From: Clostridiales bacterium
Lineage (GTDB): Bacteria > Bacillota > Clostridia > Lachnospirales > Lachnospiraceae
Reading direction: 5' to 3'
Assembly (NCBI GenBank): GCA_019420405.1
Contig: JAHZHF010000170.1
Location: forward strand, 1 to 6,703
DNA: 6,703 bases
Part shown: in pieces, positions 1-5,177 of the stretch
Layout: every line of letters begins with the position of its first letter
Position numbering within the stretch: position 1 is the first letter of the stretch
Made by a program: the position numbers and the translations under genes
Notes under the pieces: generated by a model
What the model was told of the DNA's origin: nothing
What the model saw: the letters and a program-made list of their open reading frames with translations, nothing else
Databases searched by the model: none

Positions 1-516
1 ACACTTGGTACAAGAATCGTTGTTATGAAAGACGGTGTTGTACAGCAGGTTGATACACCTCAGAACCTTTACAATACTCCGTGCAATCTGTTCGTTGCAG
101 GATTCATCGGATCCCCGCAGATGAACTTCATGGATGCAACATGTACAGTCAAAGGCAACGACGTTACACTTACAGTTGGAAAGCATGTGCTGAAAGTTCC
201 GGCTTCCAAAAAGAAAGCACTCATTGACGGCGGCTACAACGGAAAGACTGTTGTTCTTGGTATCCGTCCTGAGGACGTACATGATTCAGAGGCATTTATC
301 AGCAACTCACCGGACAGTGTGATTGAGTCTACAATCAAAGTTTACGAGCTGCTTGGTGCCGAAGTATTCCTGTACTTCGATGTTGAAGGAACTCAGATGA
401 CAGCCCGCGTTAATCCGCGTACAACTCTGAGAACAGGCGACAAGGCTGTATTCGCGCTCGACATGGAAAAGATTCATGTATTTGACAAAGACACAGAGTT
501 GACGATTACAAACTAA
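1..516 (+). CDS. Sugar ABC transporter ATP-binding protein, MsmK/UgpC type (C-terminal part, 5' end outside window)
   Basis: This is the C-terminal 171 residues of the cytoplasmic ATPase that energises a carbohydrate-uptake ABC importer. The reading frame is open to the first base, so the ATG at 25 is internal and not a start. The fragment opens just after the expected H-loop, with TLGTRIVVMKDG followed by QQVDTPQNLY, the usual end of the nucleotide-binding domain in MalK/MsmK/UgpC proteins. FIGSPQMNF (fragment residues 36-44) marks the entry to the OB-fold/TOBE regulatory domain, and LGIRPEDV (86-93) and ELLGAEVFLYF (116-126) are typical motifs of that domain. Family members are about 370 residues, so roughly 200 residues carrying Walker A, Q-loop, signature and Walker B lie upstream. 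In Firmicutes a single MsmK can serve several sugar importers, so the substrate cannot be named. A terminator follows about 100 bp after the stop. Confidence 0.93.
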   Translation, partial: TLGTRIVVMKDGVVQQVDTPQNLYNTPCNLFVAGFIGSPQMNFMDATCTVKGNDVTLTVGKHVLKVPASKKKALIDGGYNGKTVVLGIRPEDVHDSEAFISNSPDSVIESTIKVYELLGAEVFLYFDVEGTQMTARVNPRTTLRTGDKAVFALDMEKIHVFDKDTELTITN

Positions 517-529
517 TGCTTTAAAATTG

Positions 530-596
530 GAATAGCAGCGAGCGGTTTCAAAGATGCTATTCACTGTCGGCCGGACTGGCCGCCAGCATACCGCTG
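530..596 (+). other. Structured intergenic segment after the ABC ATPase gene
   Basis: The stretch between the ABC ATPase stop and the terminator can fold in several ways. GAATAGCA at 530-537 is perfectly complementary to TGCTATTC at 555-562 (8 bp, 17-nt loop). CGGCC at 568-572 pairs with GGCCG at 578-582 (5-nt loop). AGCGG at 541-545, inside the first loop, can pair with CCGCT at 591-595, and CAGCG at 536-540 can pair with CGCTG at 592-596. The last two compete with, or form a pseudoknot with, the first hairpin. No T-run follows the first two hairpins, so they do not look like terminators. They may stabilise the 3' end of the transporter mRNA or be a leader for the next gene. No known RNA family was recognised. 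Confidence 0.35.
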
Positions 597-614
597 ATTT
601 ATAAAACAAAGAGG

Positions 615-642
615 GGCTGCACTGAAATAGTGCAGCCTTTTT
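615..642 (+). terminator. Rho-independent terminator between the ABC ATPase gene and the PucR-type regulator
   Basis: GGCTGCAC (615-622) pairs perfectly with GTGCAGCC (630-637) around a 7-nt loop and is followed directly by TTTTT (638-642), the classic intrinsic terminator layout. It sits about 100 bp after the transporter stop and only 20 bp before the regulator's ATG. It probably ends most transporter transcripts while allowing some read-through into the regulator. Confidence 0.9.
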
Positions 643-651
643 ATTCAGAAC

Positions 652-656
652 GGGGA
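652..656 (+). promoter_or_regulatory. Ribosome binding site that decides the regulator start
   Basis: GGGGA lies 6 nt before the ATG at 663. An in-frame GTG at 630 would add 11 residues, but it falls inside the right arm of the terminator hairpin and has no Shine-Dalgarno sequence at a proper distance. The ATG at 663 is therefore preferred. Confidence 0.6.
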
Positions 657-662
657 CAGATA

Positions 663-1580
663 ATGGATCAGGCAACAGAATACACACGGGAACTGGAAAA
701 AGCACTTGGAGAACTGAAACGCGTCACAGGGCTGTCGCTTGCGGTAACTGCCGATACGCCGGAAGACGCGGAACAGACATTATCTCAGCTTAAGTGCCTG
801 TGTACGGCCTACAAGGAAAAATATAACCGGACGGATTTCCTGCAGAGGCTCATGACCGGAGGGATTCCGTCATACGAGATTCCGGAGCGCGCAGCCAGGC
901 TTCATATTACTGCCGATACCCGGAGGGTTCTCTTCCTGCTGGAAGCCCGGACGCCGGATGAAGTCATAATGGAAATTCTCCGAAACCTCTTTCCTTCGCA
1001 GACGAAAACTTATCTGATTCCTGTGACTGAAAGCATTACCGCCGTTCTCCGTCCGGTGAAAAACGGAGAATCTGCTGCGGATTTCCGGCGCATTGCACGT
1101 ACTATTGTGGATACGCTGAACGTGGAAGCGCTCTCCCAGATCCAGATATCCTACAGCTCTGTAATAGAGACGCTGGGAGATATCTCCAGGGGATTCCGCG
1201 AGACAAGCCTTGCGCTGAAAGTCGGCAGGCTTTTCTATTCCGAACAGAATATATTCCCATATGACGAGCTGGGAGTCGGACGGCTGATCTATCAGCTTCC
1301 CATTCCGCTCTGCGAAAGCTTTCTGGAAGAGATATTCGGCGACGAGATACCGGAGTCACTGGATTCTGAAACAACCGCGACGATCAACCGTTTCTTTCAG
1401 AATAACCTTAATATCGCCGAGACATCCCGTCAGCTTCACATGCATCGGAATACACTGATTTACCGTCTGGAGCAGATCCAGAAGAGGACAGGACTCGATC
1501 TCAGGCTGTTTGAAGACGCCATGACTTTTAAAGTAGCCTCTATGGTAATGAATTACTTACATGCAGAAAGGAACAAATAA
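663..1580 (+). CDS. PucR/CdaR-type transcriptional regulator
   Basis: This is a 305-residue cytoplasmic DNA-binding regulator. The N-terminal third (about 1-80) is mostly helical and is not a recognised sensor domain. The centre (about 85-210) resembles the GGDEF-like domain of CdaR proteins, including the typical run SRGFRETSLALKVGR (175-189) and FPYDELGVGRLIY (198-210). The C terminus (about 244-300) is the PucR helix-turn-helix: FFQNNLNIAETSRQLHMHRN, then TLIYRLEQIQKRTGLDLR, a strong family signature. CdaR/PucR proteins respond to small metabolites such as sugar diacids or purine breakdown products; the ligand here cannot be read from the sequence. Lying after a sugar ABC ATPase suggests a role in carbohydrate uptake, but this is inference. 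The start at 663 is chosen because the in-frame GTG at 630 lies inside a terminator stem. The gene ends 2 bp before the next one, with the next gene's Shine-Dalgarno inside its last codons. Confidence 0.9.
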   Translation: MDQATEYTRELEKALGELKRVTGLSLAVTADTPEDAEQTLSQLKCLCTAYKEKYNRTDFLQRLMTGGIPSYEIPERAARLHITADTRRVLFLLEARTPDEVIMEILRNLFPSQTKTYLIPVTESITAVLRPVKNGESAADFRRIARTIVDTLNVEALSQIQISYSSVIETLGDISRGFRETSLALKVGRLFYSEQNIFPYDELGVGRLIYQLPIPLCESFLEEIFGDEIPESLDSETTATINRFFQNNLNIAETSRQLHMHRNTLIYRLEQIQKRTGLDLRLFEDAMTFKVASMVMNYLHAERNK

Positions 1581-1582
1581 CT

Positions 1583-2083
1583 ATGAATGACGCATTATAT
1601 GAACAGCTTGTGGCACGCAAGCCCAAGCCCTATGATCTTCTCGTACGCATCCTGGTGATTCTTCTCATTGTTGCAGTTGCCGTGCTCGGAATGCCCTTTA
1701 TCGGTCTGCTCTCCTTCATGATTGCAGCAATCATCGCACTCCTTGCCTACTATATTATATTCCCACGTCTCAATGTGGAATATGAATATATTATTCTGAA
1801 TCATGATCTTCAGATCGACGCGATCTATAATCAGGCAAAAAGAAAATCACTGCGTACTTTTGACATACAGCTCGCTGAAATCATTGCCCCAAAGGGGTCG
1901 GGAAGATTAAATTCATATCATCCGGAAAAGACTTTCGATTACAGTTCCGGACGGGCGAACGCCAAAGTCTACGCAATCATGATACCTCAGGATCAGAAAA
2001 ATTTGTGCATCTATATTGAGCCAGATTCAAAAATGATTGATCATATGAGACAGTGGATGGGTTCAAAGATGTTTCTCGACTGA
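1583..2083 (+). CDS. Small membrane protein, DUF6106-like, function unknown
   Basis: This is a 166-residue protein of unknown function. After a short polar N terminus (1-18, positive residues RKPKP) come two adjacent hydrophobic helices (about 19-37 and 39-60), making a tight membrane hairpin. The remaining 105 residues form a soluble, probably cytoplasmic domain beginning NVEYEYIILNHDLQIDAIYN, which looks beta-rich and recalls small bacterial PH-like or DUF6106 proteins of clostridia. There is no signal peptide cleavage site and no catalytic motif. AAAGGA (1567-1572) lies 10 nt before the ATG, within the end of the regulator gene, whose stop is only 2 bp upstream, so the two are probably translationally coupled and share a promoter. 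I assign the family from memory of similar proteins in Lachnospiraceae; the gene itself is secure from its length, ribosome binding site and spacing. Confidence 0.85.
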   Translation: MNDALYEQLVARKPKPYDLLVRILVILLIVAVAVLGMPFIGLLSFMIAAIIALLAYYIIFPRLNVEYEYIILNHDLQIDAIYNQAKRKSLRTFDIQLAEIIAPKGSGRLNSYHPEKTFDYSSGRANAKVYAIMIPQDQKNLCIYIEPDSKMIDHMRQWMGSKMFLD

Positions 2084-2093
2084 GGATAAATTT

Positions 2094-2144
2094 TGACAGG
2101 TGATACTGATTTCGATCCACAGTCAGCATCACCTGTCATGTTTT
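2094..2144 (+). terminator. Long stem-loop terminator between convergent genes
   Basis: TGACAGGTGAT (2094-2104) pairs perfectly with ATCACCTGTCA (2128-2138). After one mismatch (2105/2127) the stem continues with CTGATT (2106-2111) against AGTCAG (2121-2126), including one G-T pair. The arm is followed by TG and TTTT (2141-2144), so termination is favoured on the plus strand, after the membrane protein gene. On the minus strand the hairpin follows deoD but has no T-run, so it may only act there as a weak terminator or as 3'-end protection. Confidence 0.75.
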
Positions 2145-2157
2145 CCGCAAAGGAGAA

Positions 2158-2886
2158 TTACTCCTCAAAATGGAGACATGCCTCCAGTGCCGTCTCTATC
2201 ATATTTGTAAATCCCGTCCTCCTGGCGTCAGCTTCCATTGACACCCCTTTCAAAGGCAGGTCGGAAATAGTGAACATAGACAGTGCTTTATTTCCACTTC
2301 TAAGCGCGTTACAGTACAGGGATACAGACTCCATCTCGACGCAGAGCACTCCCATTTTCTTCCACACTTCCAGATCAGCCGGATCTTCGTTGTAGAATAC
2401 ATCCGAAACAAGGACCGTTCCTGCTTTATACTTCTGCTGTCTGTCTTTGCATGACTGAATCACAGCCTGGCACATATCCCAGTCAGCGCCGGGGGTAAAT
2501 GTTCCCGGCAGTTTATACTGGGATATGTAATTGGAATCCGTACATACTCCCGAAGCGATTACGACGTCTCCAAGTTCCAGTTCATCTGAAATAGCGCCCG
2601 CAGATCCGATCCGAAGGATTTTTTTCACTCCATAGAAATTATACAGTTCATAGGAATAGATTCCCATGGACGGGATTCCCATTCCGCTGGCCTGTACGGA
2701 AATTCTTTTTCCCTTATATTCACCGGTGTATCCCAGAACATTTCTCACAGTATTATAGCATACCGCATGATCCAGATATGTCTCGGCGATCAGTTTTGCG
2801 CGAAGAGGGTCTCCCGGCATGAGGACGATTTCCGCGATATCTCCCGGCATGGCGCTGTTGTGTGGTGTTCCTTTAAATTCTGACAT
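2158..2886 (-). CDS. deoD: Purine nucleoside phosphorylase, DeoD type
   Basis: This 242-residue cytoplasmic enzyme splits purine ribo- and deoxyribonucleosides with phosphate into the free base and (deoxy)ribose 1-phosphate. The length and sequence match hexameric DeoD proteins throughout. Visible landmarks, aligned to E. coli DeoD from memory, are: TPH (H9), MPGDPLRAK with phosphate-binding G25 and R29, R48, GMGIPSMGIYSYEL (68-81), LRIGSAGA with R92 and S95, the nucleoside-binding VEMES (E184, M185, E186), and TISD with catalytic D209 and R222 thirteen residues later. All key residues are present, so it should be active. AGGAG (2900-2896 on the minus strand) lies 9 nt before the ATG. The gene follows deoB by 26 bp and is the last of a two-gene operon; its partner processes the sugar phosphate it makes. 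E. coli-type deoA, deoC and cdd are not in the window. Confidence 0.96.
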   Translation of the reverse strand: MSEFKGTPHNSAMPGDIAEIVLMPGDPLRAKLIAETYLDHAVCYNTVRNVLGYTGEYKGKRISVQASGMGIPSMGIYSYELYNFYGVKKILRIGSAGAISDELELGDVVIASGVCTDSNYISQYKLPGTFTPGADWDMCQAVIQSCKDRQQKYKAGTVLVSDVFYNEDPADLEVWKKMGVLCVEMESVSLYCNALRSGNKALSMFTISDLPLKGVSMEADARRTGFTNMIETALEACLHFEE

Positions 2887-2912
2887 GGTGTTGTTCTCCT
2901 TTTCTTTCTTCT

Positions 2913-4097
2913 TTAAAATTCTTCCATCAGTGATGTGCCGATTGTATTTTCCGGCATGTCTACGCCGAAGTTGTCTGCGATTGTACTTCCGATCACCGCA
3001 AAGGTATCCTGATCCGGCAGATACTTTCTGTCCTTCATAGACGGAGAATATCCCAGCAGAGGCACCATCTCTCTTGTGTGGTCCGTCCCCTTGAATGTGG
3101 GATCATTCCCGTGGTCCGCCGTAATCAGCAGTAAATCATCTTCTCTTAAGCGTTCCAGCAGAACCCCCAGTTTTTCATCAAATGCTTCCAGTTCTTTTCC
3201 ATATCCGACCGGGTCTCTGCGGTGTCCCCACAGTGCATCAAAATCAACCAGATTTGTAAAGCACAGCCCCTCAAAATCTTTGTCTGAAATCTCAATGGTC
3301 TGATCCATGCCGTGTACGCTGCTCTTTGATTTATGTGCCTCCGTAATGCCTTCGCCGTCAAAGATATCCCGGATCTTTCCCACGCTTATAACATCAAAGC
3401 CATTGTCTTTCAGGGCGTTCAGCACAGTTTTCCCCGATGGCTTCAAAGCATAATCATGTCTGTTCGAAGTACGTTTAAATTCTCCCTTTTTCTTTCCTAC
3501 ATAAGGCCTTGCAATTACACGCCCGACTTTCCACTCATCCTTCATGGTCAGCTCCCGCGCGATCTCGCAATAATGATACAAAGTGTCCAGTCCCATCGTC
3601 TCCTCGTTGCCGCAGATCTGAAGAACAGAATCTGCAGAAGTATATACGATCAGGTGGCCTTCTTTTATCTCCTCTTCTCCCAGTTCGTCCAGAATTTCCG
3701 TTCCGCTGGCACTTTTATTCCCGATAATCTTTCTGCCGGTCCTCCTGGAGAGTTCGTCGATCAGCTCCGGGGGAAATCCGTGTTCTGTAAATGTTATGAA
3801 CGGCTTTGTGATATACAGTCCGGTCATCTCCCAGTGTCCTGTCATGGTATCCTTTCCGGCGCTGGCCTCCTTCAGTCTCGCATAGCGCGCCGGATACGGC
3901 TTTCCTGCTTCCGCGTGAACCAGAGGATGCAGCTCGCCAAGCCCCAGAGCGGTCAGATTAGGGATATGGAATTCATCCATCTTTTCATCAATATGTCCCA
4001 GGGTATCACATCCCTTATCATCGTATTTCTCTGCATCAGGCGCTTCTCCGATTCCGAAAGAGTCGATAACAATTAAAAATATCCTCTTATACTTCAT
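2913..4097 (-). CDS. deoB: Phosphopentomutase
   Basis: This 394-residue cytoplasmic enzyme of the alkaline phosphatase superfamily interconverts (deoxy)ribose 1-phosphate and (deoxy)ribose 5-phosphate, linking nucleoside breakdown to central metabolism. It closely resembles the Bacillus enzyme. The first metal site is in IVIDSFGIGEAPD (D12). The catalytic phospho-threonine is T84 in GKDTMTGHWE, equivalent to T85 of B. cereus. The cap domain holds TGRKIIGNKSASGTEILDE (120-138) and SADSVLQI. The other metal ligands are D287 and H292 in DFDALWGHRRDP, D328 and H329 in TADHGND, and H340 in TDHTRE. All expected ligands are intact and the length is normal. A perfect GGAGG lies 7 nt before the ATG and a good promoter lies just upstream, so deoB is first in the deoB-deoD operon. 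Confidence 0.97.
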   Translation of the reverse strand: MKYKRIFLIVIDSFGIGEAPDAEKYDDKGCDTLGHIDEKMDEFHIPNLTALGLGELHPLVHAEAGKPYPARYARLKEASAGKDTMTGHWEMTGLYITKPFITFTEHGFPPELIDELSRRTGRKIIGNKSASGTEILDELGEEEIKEGHLIVYTSADSVLQICGNEETMGLDTLYHYCEIARELTMKDEWKVGRVIARPYVGKKKGEFKRTSNRHDYALKPSGKTVLNALKDNGFDVISVGKIRDIFDGEGITEAHKSKSSVHGMDQTIEISDKDFEGLCFTNLVDFDALWGHRRDPVGYGKELEAFDEKLGVLLERLREDDLLLITADHGNDPTFKGTDHTREMVPLLGYSPSMKDRKYLPDQDTFAVIGSTIADNFGVDMPENTIGTSLMEEF

Positions 4098-4118
4098 TGT
4101 CTTTCCTCCTTGTCTTTT

Positions 4119-4147
4119 ATAATAGAATAATATACACTTACAATCAA
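4119..4147 (-). promoter_or_regulatory. Sigma-A-type promoter of deoB-deoD
   Basis: Read on the minus strand, a -35 box TTGATT (4147-4142) and a -10 box TATTAT (4124-4119) are separated by exactly 17 bp. Transcription would start near 4112, giving a leader of about 15 nt that is almost entirely the AAGGAGGAAAG ribosome binding site (4111-4101). There is thus no room for a leader-based riboswitch, and any control should act on the promoter. A dyad AGATG-T-CATCT (4157-4167) lies just upstream of the -35 box and could be an operator. Confidence 0.7.
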
Positions 4148-4156
4148 AAAAAGGAC

Positions 4157-4167
4157 AGATGTCATCT
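4157..4167. promoter_or_regulatory. Short dyad upstream of the deoB -35 box
   Basis: AGATG (4157-4161) and CATCT (4163-4167) are 5-bp inverted arms around one base, about 10 bp upstream of the deoB -35 box. The position would suit an activator or repressor site. The arms are short enough to arise by chance, and no known operator consensus was recognised. The rest of the spacer up to the trxB hairpin (4168-4228) is AT-rich and holds nothing I recognise. Confidence 0.2.
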
Positions 4168-4228
4168 TTTGTGCCAAAATTATAACTATTCTGACAGGCA
4201 AGGTGTTTTTTCTGTCTGCTATAACTTA

Positions 4229-4258
4229 TTCAGGGAGGGCGTTCCCGCCCTCCCTGAA
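4229..4258 (-). terminator. Strong hairpin after trxB
   Basis: TTCAGGGAGGGCG (4229-4241) is perfectly complementary to CGCCCTCCCTGAA (4246-4258), a 13-bp GC-rich stem with a 4-nt loop starting 9 nt after the trxB stop. On the minus strand it is followed by TAAGTTATAG, not a run of T, so it departs from the textbook intrinsic terminator. It probably ends the nrdD-trxB transcript or protects its 3' end, separating it from the deoB promoter. Confidence 0.7.
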
Positions 4259-4267
4259 AATCAATCT

Positions 4268-5176
4268 CTATTCCGCAATATACTTACATGCTGCCAGCGC
4301 CGCCACAGCACCGTCGGCCGCCGCTGTCGTAAGCTGTCTTACTTCTTTTGTCCGGCAGTCTCCCGCAGCGAAAATACCCGGATGGGAAGTCATGCAGTCT
4401 TCCGCCGCAAGGATAAATCCGCTTCCATCCAGGCGGACAACATCCGCAAACGCGTCATTCTGCGGGATCTGTCCTACAGCGATAAACACCCCTGCCACAG
4501 GAAGTTCAGTTTCTTCTCCCGTCTTTTTATGGTTGAGAATCAGTTTTTCCACCATATTTTCTCCGACAATTTCCTTCACTGCAGCGCTTAAAATAAACTC
4601 TACATTTTCTTTCTTTTCCAGCCGTTTTACTATATTGTCTTCTCCCCGGAATTCGTCCCGGCGGTGAATCAGATACACTTTGCTGCAGTAGCCCGAGAGG
4701 AACTCCGCATCCTGCAACGCCGTACTTCCTCCGCCAACTACAGCCACATCTCTTCCCCGGAAAAACATGCCGTCACAGGTAGCACAGTAAGATACTCCCG
4801 CACCTGTCAGGCGCTCCTCGCCAGGCACTCCCAGATGTCTGTGCGTCACTCCGGTCGCAAGGATGATGCTCCGGCAGGGATATTCCTTTCCCCCGGCAAC
4901 AATGATTTTAATTCCGTTCTCTTCGCGGATTCCCGTGACCTGTTCTGTCTGAGTCTCCGCGCCAAGTTTTACAGCCTGATCCAGCAGATTCATGGAAAAT
5001 TCACTTCCGCTTACGCTGGCAATTCCCGGATAGTTCTCTACATTCGGAGATGAAGTGATCTGCCCGCCGAAAGCTCCGCCTTCTATAATAATCGTTTTCT
5101 TCCCAGCACGCTGCCCGTATATGGCAGCTGTCATTCCGGCGGTTCCCCCGCCGACAATTCCAATATCATACATCAT
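4268..5176 (-). CDS. trxB: Thioredoxin reductase (NADPH, flavoprotein)
   Basis: This 302-residue cytoplasmic FAD enzyme moves electrons from NADPH to thioredoxin-like proteins. Domains in order: FAD-binding IVGGGTAGMTAA (7-18); GGQITSSPNVENYPG (37-51); the redox-active CATC (131-134) in GVSYCATCDG; NADPH-binding VGGGSTALQDAEFL (147-160) with HRRDEFR (171-177), whose arginines indicate NADPH preference; and the second FAD segment GIFAAGDC (267-274) followed by RQLTTAAADGAVAA. Length is normal for the low-molecular-weight bacterial class. I chose the ATG at 5176 because AAAGGAAGG (5190-5182) sits just upstream. An in-frame ATG at 5197 would add seven residues and overlap nrdD, but has no ribosome binding site; a second ATG follows at 5173. 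The chosen start is 1 nt after the nrdD stop, so the genes are translationally coupled, which suggests TrxB reduces the redoxin tail of NrdD. Confidence 0.95.
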   Translation of the reverse strand: MMYDIGIVGGGTAGMTAAIYGQRAGKKTIIIEGGAFGGQITSSPNVENYPGIASVSGSEFSMNLLDQAVKLGAETQTEQVTGIREENGIKIIVAGGKEYPCRSIILATGVTHRHLGVPGEERLTGAGVSYCATCDGMFFRGRDVAVVGGGSTALQDAEFLSGYCSKVYLIHRRDEFRGEDNIVKRLEKKENVEFILSAAVKEIVGENMVEKLILNHKKTGEETELPVAGVFIAVGQIPQNDAFADVVRLDGSGFILAAEDCMTSHPGIFAAGDCRTKEVRQLTTAAADGAVAALAACKYIAE

Positions 5177-5177
5177 T

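Noticed and set aside
630..662. GTG start at 630 for the PucR-type regulator
   Set aside because: It lies in the right arm of the terminator hairpin and adds 11 residues unlike the family; the ATG at 663 has a proper ribosome binding site.
307..705. 132-codon minus-strand frame across the ABC ATPase end and the terminator
   Set aside because: It spans an intrinsic terminator and two real plus-strand genes and shows no known domain.
2093..2395. 100-codon plus-strand frame beginning inside the convergent hairpin
   Set aside because: It is antisense to the C-terminal half of deoD, and its start lies within the terminator stem.
3333..4076. 247-codon open frame on the plus strand opposite deoB
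   Set aside because: It is wholly antisense to an intact deoB with all catalytic residues, has no ribosome binding site of note and encodes no recognisable protein.
4178..4217. GACAG/CTGTC inverted arms in the trxB-deoB spacer as a second terminator
   Set aside because: Only 5 bp of pairing with a loop of about 14 nt and no T-run placed correctly; probably chance.
4097..4667. Overlapping plus-strand open frames (164 and 154 codons) opposite trxB and the trxB-deoB spacer
   Set aside because: They run antisense to conserved trxB, cross the deoB promoter and the trxB hairpin, and their translations are low-complexity Ser/Arg-rich shadows.
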